From Austropuccinia psidii (Eukaryota; Basidiomycota; Pucciniomycetes; Pucciniales; Sphaerophragmiaceae), in contig JALGQZ010000015.1 of the NCBI GenBank assembly GCA_023105745.1, forward strand, positions 1,800,999 through 1,864,998: a DNA stretch of 64,000 nucleotides, read 5' to 3'. The first letter of the stretch is position 1, and every line of letters starts with the position of its first letter. The position numbers and the translations under genes were made by a program. Positions 11,472 to 22,905 of this stretch are shown here, one piece after another. The notes under the pieces are model-generated. The model saw only the letters and a program-made list of their open reading frames with translations. It made no database searches and had not been told where the DNA came from.

Positions 11472-14237
11472 ATGATGAAGGCCAAATGTAGAGCTGTGCT
11501 TCATGGGGTCTCTATGGGCATACTTTTCTCACCCTTTCCCATTTGTGTGATTGCACCCGATTTCCAACCAACACTCAATATTCAGACTGACAAAGCGCAG
11601 AGCGCCTTTGACTTGGGAAAAGCAGATTGTAAGCAAGACGTTTGAAATTAAAAAAGGCATTTCCGCCACTGGAGTTTTCTCTCAATTGATAAATTATCTG
11701 TTAGTTACCTCAAATTCTCCGGGCGACCAGGAAGCTCCTTTTTTACAGTTGTTCGATAACCGAGGTGATCTCTCCACCTCCAACAAGAACTTACAAATAT
11801 CTTCAAACAATGTACGTCAAGATCAAATTTCAGCTGACTTAAATCAAGATCAATTTGGTCCTTATTACGGAAATCCTAAGAAGCGACTTTTCGACTTGGC
11901 ACTTTGGCCAGGGGAGTCACCTGTGCAAAAGACTCCAAAACAAAACAAACAAAATCATTTAGATAAAGATTGGCTTCAAGACGCCGAGCTTTCTTCAAAA
12001 GGCAAGTATTAATTAATCATTAATAAGTCGTTCAGTTGAGGAAAAAAGCATACTGGATGTTGGATACCATGGCTAATTGCAAAATATTTGTCTCCATTAA
12101 AGGCGGAAATTCCCATGCTTCGGAAATTTTAGACCAAAGAAGGCAAAAAAACCAAAAGGTTTCGAATGAATATTTTGCGCAAGCCCCTGGCAACATACCA
12201 ATACCTACGGCTCCTTCCATTCATGCTGCCTTGTCGGTTCGCAAGGAAAGTTTCGTCGAGCCCCCTATCTACACGGGTACGTATCTTTTTCATTCTCCTC
12301 TTGCATGATATGAATTTCAATCAATAGAATGAGCTTTATTTGTTCAATGTACAATCAAATTGGATCACCAAATTCTGACTCTTGGGGCCATTTCTGACTA
12401 AGGCGTTAAGAACCCTGGACCTTACGCTTTAGAGCATGTACGTCAAAAAGCTATAGCTTTTTCTGGATCAAGGAAGAACTCAAACACGAAATCCTCAGAG
12501 GATTCAATTAAAACAAATATACTCAGCATTGATTCCACGGCGGGTGATTTGACTTCTAATTTTGAGGAACCAGAAGATACCTTACTCAATGAAAACAATT
12601 TAAATTTAGAAAACCAAATTCTCATAGAAAATTCGGAGAGGGAAAAATTAGGAAATTTAGATAAGGACCAATTTTTAGCATTCCTTTCACCGCTGACGAA
12701 TTCAAATCCAAGGCCCCAAGTACCTGAAAGGCTAACTTGGAATGTTTTTGGGACTTTAATTGAGTTGAAACTAGTGAAAGGTTTATCGGAAAAATCTCCT
12801 CTCGAAAAGGTTGTAAAATTGATGAGATCAACACTGGCTCTGAACAGACGATTTGTGTGGTTTTTACATCCAAGCCCTGACGAGGCCGGGAAAGGTGAAG
12901 AAGCTGTTTTTCAAAACTTCCTTTTCAGCAAAAATAAGGAGAAGGAAGAAGTCAATTTGAAAGTATACTTGAATAAATCAGAAATGATAAGACAAAAGCT
13001 TGCTAGGTACTTGTCAACCGAACCTAATACTAAAAAAGGTTTGCCTGCGAGGAAGGCAAATGTGGCATACATTGAGGTTTCACAGTTCAAAATATTGGCG
13101 GTTGAATTAGGCTTGCTATTTGTAAGATATTATTACGAAAATATGAACCAAGAAAAGTGGAAATACTTGTTTGGAGAGGGTTCACAATATTTGGGCTTTT
13201 GGGCGACACTCAAGTTGAAAACCGAAAGGGGTGATCGTATTAAATTGCCCGGCAAGTCGCCTAATTACTGGAATAGAGCTCTTTTTCCGTGGGTAGAGCG
13301 TTGGAACAAACCTCCTGAAGGATACCCTCAAAATAAAATTGCCCCAACCTTGAACGAATGGCAGAAACATTGTCGAGCAAAACTCTCAACGCTAGAAGGT
13401 GTAGAAAAGCATTTTTTACCACCCAAAGACTCATGGATGTATAAGCGCATCAGGTTAGGATTGAAAGCTATTGATGAACCATCTGCAGACCTGAAAAAAA
13501 ACATGGAGGGCAACATTCAAGCTTTGACCTATTTCTTTGCAATAATGGGCAATTCTAATAATGACATACAAAATGAAAGAATTGGCAGGTACAACAATGG
13601 AAGTTTTCTCGAAAAGATGAAGCTTCTAATGTTGACGGTTTACAAATTTAACTTCTCCTTTTTGAACCATGTGGGAAAGGGAAACCCATTTCTAGTTGTT
13701 GAAGAAGAACAGAAAAGAACTCAAAACTGGTTGAAGAAATTGCTTATAAATTTTCTTCTTTGGAAACCGAATGTGTATTCTTTGCTTTCTCATAACATTG
13801 CAAGTTCAAGTTGGAACTCCCGAAATTGGGAACTCCTTGCAGATTTGTTGGAAAAGATAATTCAAGAGCAATCAAAATTTGATGAAGATTCAGGTAGCTT
13901 TGGAACAGAAGTGGATGACATGATCACGCAACTAGCTTTAGTCATTCTTGCGTCTTACTATGAAGAAGTTAATGGCGATAAATGGAAGGTGTTATTTTCT
14001 CGCAGCATTGGCTCCCTGGAGTTTGTGGAATTTATGGTTGTATGTCTCAAGAAATTAGATGCGACCAAAGTAACTCACCCATGCAGGAACGCTGAGATGC
14101 GCGGACTTTTTCCATGGAAGGATCTGAAATCCTTTGAAGCAATGCCACTCTCAGTTCGAAAGTTCAAAACCTACACAAAAAAAGATTTTGCTTCCATTGA
14201 AGCAGAATTTTCAAACCAACAGATAGAGAAAAGATAG
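11472..14237 (+). CDS. Predicted secreted protein, ~842 aa, with internal domain duplication
   Basis: Four-exon model: 11472-11628, 11705-12005, 12041-12276, 12403-14237; total 2,529 nt, in frame. The intron at 11629-11704 (76 bp, GTAAGC..TTAG) and that at 12277-12402 (126 bp, GTACGT..TAAG, with CTGAC about 28 nt before the acceptor) are phase-consistent. The middle intron, 12006-12040, would be only 35 bp; a GC-AG alternative is 12002-12048 (giving 838 aa). The N-terminus is signal-peptide-like: a basic start (KAKCR), a hydrophobic run to about residue 28, and a possible cleavage after V-I-A. Residues about 30-380 are polar and low complexity. Two related segments follow, about 463-528 and 741-803, sharing the pattern L..YYE..N..KW..LF...L.F...L and ending in FPW. 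No known domain was recognised. A second ATG is at 11475. A rust effector or other extracellular protein is possible but unproven. Long reading frame, CpG retention and identity with copy 2 support a live gene. Confidence 0.75.
11629..11704 (+). other. Intron 1 (76 bp, GT-AG)
   Basis: Donor GTAAGC, acceptor CTGTTAG. Phase 1 on both sides. It joins the signal-peptide exon, which otherwise ends at a TGA at 11640-11642, to the downstream open frame. Confidence 0.75.
12006..12040 (+). other. Candidate ultra-short intron 2 (35 bp)
   Basis: GTATTA..GTTGAG removes the in-frame TAA at 12010-12012 and restores frame (phase 2 both sides). The competing solution is GCAAGT..AAAAAG at 12002-12048 (47 bp, phase 1 both sides), with a strong AG/GCAAGT donor but a poor purine-rich acceptor. 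A real frame break is a third option. Confidence 0.45.
12277..12402 (+). other. Intron 3 (126 bp, GT-AG)
   Basis: Donor GTACGT, acceptor GACTAAG. Phase 1 on both sides, joining IYTG to VKNPGPYALEH. A CTGAC branch-point-like site lies near 12374. Confidence 0.75.
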
Positions 14238-17129
14238 TTCTCAACAAAAAAAGAGGAAATTGATTCGAATTTGTTGCATGGCTCAAGACCGCTAATGGGT
14301 TTCTCAACCATAAAGGTCTGATCAATGAAATTCAATAATTTCACCACCTTTCCAAAAATCAAATATCATGTCTGTCAATGAGTTATTGTAAATAAGAGTT
14401 CCTCAAATTAGGCTACCTATATTCTTTGAGGAAATTTGGTTTGGAATGAAATCCCTTACAGATTTCTATCGTCTTTTCCTAATGAAAGAACTTTCAATTG
14501 GCTCTTTATACCCCAATCCATAAAAAAAATTAACCAATAACAATATTTTGAGTTTCTGTATTGAAGGTTCTTATTATATATACAATAATAGTTTTTAATA
14601 ATAATTATATCGATTTTTCTCAGCAAAATTTACCATAAATCAAATGAGAATATCACGCTATAATATATGGATCTTGAAGAATCCATTTTAACATTTTCTT
14701 GTTGTTTGGTGTTGGATTGAGACTTTCCAAATTGGATCCACTTGAATTGGTGGTGGAGTGACTCAAGCCCCTACTCATCTGTGAGGCACTCAAGTCTAAT
14801 TGAGCCACTGATTGAGTGTGAGATATTGTACTTCTGGGAGAGGAAAAATGACCCTCTTCCAAAATTCCCAGTGAAGGAACCGCCCAGGTCATTCTGGATG
14901 GTGGGGTCACATTCAGTCCTAAAGAGATTGATACCAAGGTGTGGCCTGAGGGGGGCTAAAATTTTGCATTAATGAACTTTATGCCATAGTGTTTATAAAT
15001 ATAATAAGTACAGGAGTTTAAATGATAAAACTACACATGACTAAAAAAAGTTTAAAATCATAAGGCGCTGTGAATTATACAGTTTTATTTATTATCAAAT
15101 TATATATGTATATAAATTTCTTTAGATTATATAAGCTTAAAATCAATATGTAGGACAATTGGATCAATCATAAAACAAAATATACAGATACAAATAATTA
15201 CAAGATCTCAATGGCAGATGTCATTTCCAAAAAATATTTCGAAAAATTAAATATATCAAACTGATGTTACTTTGTGATTTTCCATATTTTTTGAAATTCT
15301 ACACAATTAAATAAGAGTAATATATTATGAATATTGTGGGAATTTCCAATTATGAATTCAATATATATCAGCTTTAAATTATAAATTCAAAAATAAGCCT
15401 TGAAAGGACCATCCATCTCAAAGTAAATCAAAAAGGTAAGTGGTCTTTATAATCTTAGAAATTCAGCTCCTAACGGCCTCTTTTTTTAAAGGACGGAGCT
15501 GTATGTGTCTATTGTAAGAATTACTTATTGATAATAGATCCATAGATTTTTAATTTATTTCACTATAACCAAATACAAGAAAGAAGTTTACCCACTTCAT
15601 GATCTACCAAACTAGTTTATATATCTTGATAAAGATACATGAAACAACTTTATATGAGATGAAATGGATTCCAATCACCAAAACTATACAGAATTAGGTT
15701 CAAGCATGATTTCATGGAAAATATAAATCAAAAAATTTCAGCAATTGATAAATTCAATTCAAATTTTCTAACCTCCTAGTCATATTTTTTCAATTATATC
15801 AATTTTTTCTGTTCAATTAAGGTATGAAACTCATTTTAAAAGGATCATCTGTTTCATTTCTATTTGGAATATTAAATACTAGTCAAAACATAAGTTTACG
15901 ATTTAAAAAAATTATAGAAGCATGAAATAACTGGCTCATAAAGGTTGAAGTAATCCTTTAATTCAATACTTACTTTGAGAGAGAGAAAAAAAATGGTTGG
16001 AGGAAAAAACACAAGACATAAGGTCCTTTTGGAGAAAAAGATATTAAACCTACAAATCGAACAAAATAGAATGGACCTACAAGATTCGATTTCAAAGTTC
16101 AATTACTTGAAAAAGAACTTTAAATGAATTATTTTTTTAAAAAGTGAAAAATATCTTGATATTTATTGTCTTACCAGATTTTGAAATAAACCTGTTTTTT
16201 TTGAAAAATTGAGTATTTCTTAGAGGTTTTTTAGAATGCAAAATCTCCTGAAATTATAGAAATCCCTATCATAATACTGATAATTTTTTAAAAAAATTAG
16301 TTTCATCTGGATTCTTATCTTTCAGGTTTTTATTAGGATGAGTTATTTAAATTTACTTCATAATTCTGATAAAAGAATTTCTACATAAAATGAAATTTTT
16401 TTATTCATCCAGCTAAGTTTTGGTGAAAGAATTTGATGATGTTTTGAGATGTTAGAAGAAACACCAATAATATTATAAGTATATATTTGGCTTTCTCATG
16501 ATTTATATCTCAGAAAAATATTTTCTGTCCAAATCAGTGAGCATTCATACTGTTTGCTACTAAATCAAAGTTCCAAACTGACTTATGGACAAATGAAGAA
16601 GCAGATTTGAACCTCAGACTTTTGATTATTGGAAAAATGGAAAGGAGACCATAAAATTAAAGAGATTCTATAAATAAAATAAATTGAGAAACATCAAGAA
16701 AAAAAAAAGAAAACTTGAAGAAATTGAAGAAACACAAGGAATTCTAAAAATGACTGAAAAAGTTACAAAATCAGAAAAAAATATAGATGAATGACAACAA
16801 TAGAAGGAAAATGAATAAATATGAAAGATAAAAAATAAACAAAAGATAATGAGATGTGGAAAATTTAGAAAAGGGAAAATGAAAAATACAAAAAACTAAA
16901 GAAATATTTAAAAAATTTCAAAAAAGCACCTCTTTTTTCACTTTTTCCTCCATATACCATATCATTTTTTGTATTTTTCCTCCCCAGATATTTCCATCCC
17001 ATTTGTTTTGAACTTTTCTCTATTATTCTCAAATAAGTTTCCTTTTTTCCTTTTTTCTTAAATGATTATTTTATACTAGCTGAAATTTACTTTTTCCATA
17101 CATCCTCCTCTTATTATAGGTCATTTATA
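14238..17129. other. A+T-rich intergenic DNA with one unassigned fragment
   Basis: This covers the 3' flank of the gene and about 2.8 kb of A+T-rich sequence. The interval 14653-14937 has higher complexity and a 94-codon open minus-strand frame rich in Ser/Thr/Pro, possibly an old transposon linker piece, but I could not assign it. AGCTCC..GGAGCT at about 15465-15500 is a weak short inverted repeat. Repeated at 53,106-55,997. Confidence 0.5.
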
Positions 17130-18215
17130 TTTACCAAAAAGTTTGGATCCTCCCACTTCTGTTGAGGTCCTCTGCTAGCATATTCATTCTGTTGCCAGAA
17201 AAGAGGACTATTATGTTACTACCTTTAGGTCAAATTATACCCACAAACAAATTCATATAGGGTGTTACAGGTCTGTTCTTCCCAATCATCATGTATCTGA
17301 TACCAGAACCATTAAATCAAGGAAACCTGATTTCCCTTTCAGAATATATGCAAGAAACTACTCTAAGAGTACCCCTTGGACACTTCTTTATAAAAATCCA
17401 GAGCACCAAAATGATCTCATTCAAAATATCATGGCTCACCCTACTTTTAAGAAGTTAAATAAGAAAGAAGAATCACAAATTTCTCAAATTTATTAATCAT
17501 TGCTTATTCCAAAGAAACTCTAGGACCAAATGTGGCTAAAAAGAGAATCTCATAAATCTGTAATATTGCAAGATATCTACAATGAAATAAAGAAAATTAC
17601 ATAAGAAAAACTTCAAGAAATAAGAACACTTGATGCATTTATTGACATCCTCAAGGAAGAAACATTTGTGTGGAAGCCTCAAAAATATGAAAATTATATT
17701 AATTTATTATTATTCACTAACCCTCTTTGTCTTGAACTTCTTCCTGCCTTCCCCCAATAAATCTGAATGGATTGTACTTATAAAACAAAGTACAGAATTC
17801 CCTTCTTTCATATTTCTTGTTTCACGTCGACCAACAAGACCATTTATGGTTCTTTATTCTTAATTAAAGATAAAACAGAAGCCTCCTTAACATTGCCCTT
17901 GGATCAATATATCATGCTTGTCCTCAAAAGAACAAATATTTTCCAACCCCCTGTTATTCTTATTGACAAATACTTGTTCTGAGACAATCTCTTCATAAAC
18001 GTTTTCCAGACTCCAACATTATGCTCTGCATTTTTCACATAAATAAGAATAGATCTTCCAATTCATATGAAACATTTTACAATGTGCCATATTTTCAAAA
18101 TGTCATGAGGGTTTGGAGTCTAGTTAATCTTCTCCTATTAATTCCCTTTCTTTTAAATTATTCATTGATTATTTTGGATTTTTTTTCTCAGGTAAATTTC
18201 TTGTTTAGTGATAAA
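17130..18215 (+). pseudogene. MULE transposase relic, N-terminal and catalytic part
   Basis: Across shifted plus-strand frames the order of Mutator-like transposase motifs is preserved. A DNA-binding-like segment comes first, with PDFPFRIYARNYSKSTPW near 17320-17380 and an AHPTFKKLNKKEE block near 17432. A DIYNEIKKI segment follows near 17574. The MULE core starts at 17767 with DCTYKTKYRIPFFHISCFT, where the Asp is the likely first catalytic residue, then STNKT. PPVILIDKYLF ends at 17982 (position of the second Asp), and LCIFHINKN lies at 18024-18050 in another frame. Many stops and at least two frame changes make it dead. The reading resumes at 20046 after an unrelated insert. Confidence 0.8.
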
Positions 18216-20045
18216 TAATTAAAAGATAACTGGAAGAAAATGTGTAAGGTGTGGATATGAAACTTTGATTAAAAATCAAGTACTTTTCCTGTCCTCAAAA
18301 TTTGTATAAGGTAAAATTCAGTTAAAAATAGTATGAAATATTATTTTTAAGAGAAAACACGCCAAATTTTATTGTTTATAACTTTATTAGTATAAAACAA
18401 TAATATAAAAATTTATTGTTTTACCAACAATAAAGATTTATCCAAAAAATACTCTACAAGAGATATTTTAAGGCTACAAAAGAAATTTCTGCAAGAGCAA
18501 TTTCAATTGGAATTAATTGAGCAAAGAACTGCAAGCAATTAATTAAAGAACAAAGTCTTTAAAAAGAATATTAAAGAGAAAACATGCCCAAAAGTGACCA
18601 GAGTGAATTTGGAAACAAAGTGACAAAGTTTACAGTGATGAAAGATGCTTTAATTCACTTTTGGGGTGGTTCAGGGGTAAAAATGATTATAAGAGTTACA
18701 AACAATGATTATAATGATTTTTTCACGTGGTTAAAAGGATTAAAATGATTAAAAAGTGGTGGTTGGAATCTTTGATTGATTGGTTTAACAGTTTTAAACT
18801 AATTAATAAAAGGAAAAGATTCTAACATGAAGAGAAAAGTGGGGCAAAGAAGACATTCTTTTATAACCATCAATTCTCTTACTCCAAAAGTAAAATTTAC
18901 TCTTGTCAGTCGTGAAAAACAGTCTGACAACAGAAAAGCCAATTATGGCATCATTGAACCCTGGTTTAGGCCAAAAAAGGGCTGGTTTAAGCCATTTTGA
19001 GCCATTTTTAGCCATTTTAGACCCTTAAATCAGCCATTACTATAGCAATACCAGGCCTAGAGCCTTCAAAACACGTCAGAATGTGTGTCAGAGGCGTAGA
19101 AACCAGTTAAAACTGTTTTTATTATGATTGTTTTATCTTAAGGGTAGTTTTACCCTCTTGGCAACAGCTAAAACTACCCCAGTTGGTATCAAAACCTCAT
19201 CATCAATTGAGTCCACAGACCCTGTAACTCAATTCCAGGCCTAAAGTGATGAACTTTTGCGTGAATTTTGACATCCCACGCCTGTCAGCAAGGATTTTGG
19301 GGGTCTAGCTCCCCCTTAGAGCTGGAGTTCCTTTTCCCCCCCAAATTTAATCTTTCCAATTTATTTTTCCTTTAATTCCTCATCATGTATTATACTTATA
19401 CTTTACATATGTAATTCAATTCAATTGTACAGTACAATACAGTAATAATTGACACCTCATATGTAAATCAAAGTTCAATTATGTAATACACGCGCACATT
19501 TTGACATTTCAATTGAATTCAATTGAAAATACTTCAATTCCTCATAACTTCTAAACTAAACACAACACCTCAATTTTAACACAAAATTTGAGGGTTAACA
19601 CCACATGTGGTGTGAATTAAATTAAGGTTTTGAGGATTTTCAACTTTTGCATTGAAAATACTAAAAACTTAATTTAAGCTTATTTAGAGTTGAGTTACAA
19701 GAATTTCACTCAAAGGTGACCCCACCTGATTTTTTATGAGGAATCCAATGGTGAAATAAATTTTATATGTTTATTTATTGGATAAAAAGTTATAATAAAT
19801 TTTATTTAACTTTTTTCCAAATTTATTTATTTTTTCACAATTTTGTTAAAATTTCATTTTACTTAATTTTTTCAAGTATAAATGTAATTTTATATTTACA
19901 AAATTTAATGTATTTTTTATTTTTAAATTATAATTAATTTTTTATTTTTAATATAATTTTATATTTATATTTTGATTTTTATTTTAATAATATAAATAAA
20001 TTTATTTTATTTATATTAATATGTTATTTTTTATATTTGTGGTCT
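18216..20045. mobile_element. ~1.8-kb unassigned insertion inside the MULE relic
   Basis: MULE homology stops after about 18215 and resumes about 20046, so this interval looks inserted. The middle (about 18,560-19,340) is richer in G+C, with repeated AGCCATTTT motifs near 18,985-19,015, a C-run near 19,335 and no transposase or retroelement protein that I can recognise. The flanks are A+T-rich, and 19,780-20,040 is low-complexity TTTATATT sequence. I could not identify termini or a target duplication, so element type is unknown; a solo LTR or non-autonomous element would fit. Confidence 0.45.
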
Positions 20046-21340
20046 TTTGGGTATATGAAATTACCTCTAAGGCTCACAAAATGCCTACATAATTCAAGAA
20101 TCATGATGTAGTGGAATGATCGGCCAATACATAGATCCCTCTGAGGGAGGATTTTATTCCAGCCTGGACCAACTACCATTGTCATTTGGGTGTTTTCTCC
20201 ACTTCAACAGTGGAAGGTGCCCATGAAATGGTCAAGATTGGGCTCCCAAGGGTTCAATGATACTCTGTTGAGAGTGTTCAAGGCCCTCCACAAGTCCTTA
20301 ATAGAAGAATTTACTTGAGATTTTAACAGGAACTCTAAAGAAATGATAGTCCAAGTTAAAATTTCAAACCTAAAATCTGTTCTCTCAATGTACTCTCTCT
20401 CATTATTCCTTCCAAGTAACTTTCGAGAATTTTAAAACCAAAGTCACCTCCAAAGAGGGATTTTCAAAAAATTACAATAATTATCAAGGGTTACCTTGCA
20501 AACACAAGACCAAATGGGCACTCTGAAACTTCCACAGGCTGGAGTATTCAGATTTCCATCCACAATATCATTTAAAACTCCCTGTGAGTAGTTTTCCCTT
20601 TTACTTTAGACTTATATGAGAGCTTTTTCCTATTTTCCTTATGATAGTACCTACATTATGGATAGAAGGCAGATTCTTACATTTTTTAAAAAGCAAGGAA
20701 AAACATTGCAAGAGAATACTTGGATACTATTCCAATTCCCCAGAATTTTGATTATGTCTCTTGGGAAAACTGGGATTTGAACAGATTACCAACTTCCAAC
20801 AGGACTCTGATTATTATGAAGATACTCTTTAATGCAGGAACACACATGGAATACTTAAAGGTGCAAAGAATAAAAAGGAAAGAAATCCATAAATATTCGA
20901 AATAATTTCCCCAAAAACCGAAAAAAGAGGGAGATTTTGCTCAAAAGAAACGGAAGAACAGCCTCAAGGGAAATTTCACCTGCTTCTAATCATCCTAAGA
21001 CAATGGAAGTGGACTCATGTGAAGATTATGTATATTCATTATCATCCTAATCCCTCCCCTCCATAACCAGCTTGAACAACCCTAAAAAGCTTTATGATAC
21101 CCTGAGAAGGTCAATAATGTTTTTCAAAAAAAGAATAACTTAAACAAGAAAGGGACACACACCCTCAAGAGATTGGAAAGTTACAATACAATTGATCATA
21201 CCTGTGAGAATTGCAAAAGTTATCACACAAGCTATTATTTCCCCGAATTCTTTGTGAGTTTCTTGAATATATGTTCAAGATAAATATTATTTCTCCACCT
21301 GAATATATTCCTAAATAATTCAATGAAGGTCTAGGGCTCA
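20046..21340 (+). pseudogene. MULE transposase relic, C-terminal part
   Basis: The conserved C-terminal MULE segment reads in one frame at about 20136-20250: IPLREDFIPAWTNYHCHLG, then STVEGAHEMVK. A frame change after about 20250 leads to LRVFKALHKSLIEEFT. The following sequence to about 21,340 is a decayed linker, including an open piece at 20720-20905. It is the continuation of the relic at 17130-18215. Confidence 0.8.
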
Positions 21341-21860
21341 AAAGACTTTCTAAAGTACATTTTAAATGATATTCTCAAGGAACTCAATTTATACGGTGAT
21401 TATAAATTTTGTTACAATGCAGTTTCCCATCAAGCTTACAAGACTCAAGACCAATGGTCTGATTTCACAGGGGACCTCATTGGAGAAATTCAAAAGATTA
21501 ACAGCTTTGTGAAGAAATTACTACCTTAGTACCATAAGTAAAATATTATTTGGACATACTGGAATGGTATGAATATGTTGGCAAAGGACCAAAGATCAAG
21601 TGGATTTCCATGACTGAAATGAGGGAGCCAATTGTAAATAACTGTCACATACTTGTTTTTTCCTATTGGAAAGTCCAATCGGTTTCCTTTTTCCCTTATT
21701 TTCTTCCCTCAAATGACAACCGACCAATATTTCTTTGCTTTTTTGGACAGCCTTTGTCATTTTGTACCCTTCGAAATTATTATCTCTAGAATATTTCTTG
21801 TCCCACCCATTGATTTCAATTGGGAGTTCCATTATAAACCCTAAGCCACGGGGTGGGCCG
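21341..21860 (+). pseudogene. OTU-like cysteine protease domain relic fused to MULE
   Basis: The frame beginning near 21366 reads ILKELNLYGDYKFCYNAVS, followed by HQAYKTQDQWSDF and GDLIGEIQ. This resembles the OTU signature (Gly-Asp-Gly-Asn-Cys-Gly..Ala-Val) found C-terminal to many fungal MULE transposases, but the catalytic Cys position aligns with Phe. Later pieces keep the OTU order: WISMTEM, VNNCHILVFS, VSFFPYFLP, LCHFVPFEI and LVPPIDFNWEFHY near the end, where HFV supplies the usual active-site His. Stops and frame changes make it a relic. Confidence 0.65.
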
Positions 21861-22379
21861 AAAAGTTCCAGAAGCATAGAATGCTCTATTTTTACAACCT
21901 TTCAACCCCACAGAATAAATCCACTTTATTAGTTGTTTATTGAGACAAAACTTCAAAGAATGTGTCATCACACCCGCAGTATTGTTTTTCATAAAATTCC
22001 CACTAATTATATTTCGTGGTTCCTCTCTCATTATTAAAATACAAGATTTTTTCCTTGAATATATACAAATTCTATACTTGCAAATAATTAGTCACCCACA
22101 TTTTTTGGGATCTTTATGTGAAGACCCCTACATTGACACCCATTTGGCTCCCTTGAAAATTTCCAAAATTAAATTCTGTTTCCTTTTCTCCCTCAAAATG
22201 CTTACCTATTTTTGCAAAAGTTGGGGAAATCCATAATCTGGCAGTTTTCTTAATACCTTTTCTAACAAAAAATGAGTATTTGGAAAAATTGGCTAATGGC
22301 AAAAAAAATTTAGAAAAAAACATTGAAAAGATCTGGTTCCTTTTTGAAAGAGCCAAATAAAAAAATTAAATAAAAACAA
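21861..22379. other. Spacer, nothing identified
   Basis: Moderately A+T-rich sequence following the OTU relic, open for up to about 98 codons (21940-22236) without motifs. It may be the 3' part of the MULE element. Repeated at about 60,719-61,237. Confidence 0.4.
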
Positions 22380-22905
22380 AAAGAGATAAAAAAAGATTAA
22401 AAATATAAAACAAAATCAAAAAAGATAAGAAAATATAAACAAATTTGACAAAAAATAAAAAATCTTAAAAAAGAAAAAAAAAGAAAAAAAGAAAAAAAAA
22501 GAAAAAAAAGAAAAAAAAAAAGAAAAAAAAGAAAAAATAAAGAAAAAATAAAGAAAAAATAAAGAAAAAATAAAGGAAAAAATAAAGAAAAAAATAACAA
22601 AAATTTTCAAAAAATGAAAATAAATAAAAGTAGATGAAAATTAATAAAAATAAATGAAAATAAATATAAATAAATAAATAAAAATAAATAAAAATAATAA
22701 ATAAAAATAAATATAAATAAGTATAAATAAATATAAATAAATGTAAATGAATAAAAATAAAATGACATAAAATAAAATACAATAAAAATGGAAGAAGATA
22801 AAAAATCAAGAAAAAAATCTAAAAAATAATCAATAAAAAACCCAAATAAACGAAAAAAATAACAATTCTTTGAAAAAACAAAAAAAATAACAAACAATCA
22901 CAAAG
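22380..22905. repeat. A-rich low-complexity tract (GAAAAAA / AAATAAATA)
   Basis: The first part is runs of GAAAAAA; the second is AAATAAATA/AAAATAAA. Its opposite strand yields artificial Phe/Ile/Tyr-rich open frames. Copy 2 (about 61,238-61,760) differs in run lengths, as expected from slippage or sequencing error. Confidence 0.9.

Noticed and set aside
11472..14237. Separate short genes at 11551, 12036 and 12549
   Set aside because: The open pieces start at alternative codons and join through phase-consistent introns into one reading frame with a signal peptide, so one gene is the simpler model.
14653..14937. 94-codon Ser/Thr/Pro-rich minus-strand frame as a gene
   Set aside because: Higher complexity than its flanks but no recognisable domain, start context or splice partner; left as an unassigned fragment.
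22397..22897. Several overlapping Phe-rich minus-strand frames
   Set aside because: They translate the A-rich tract; lengths differ between the two copies as A-runs change.
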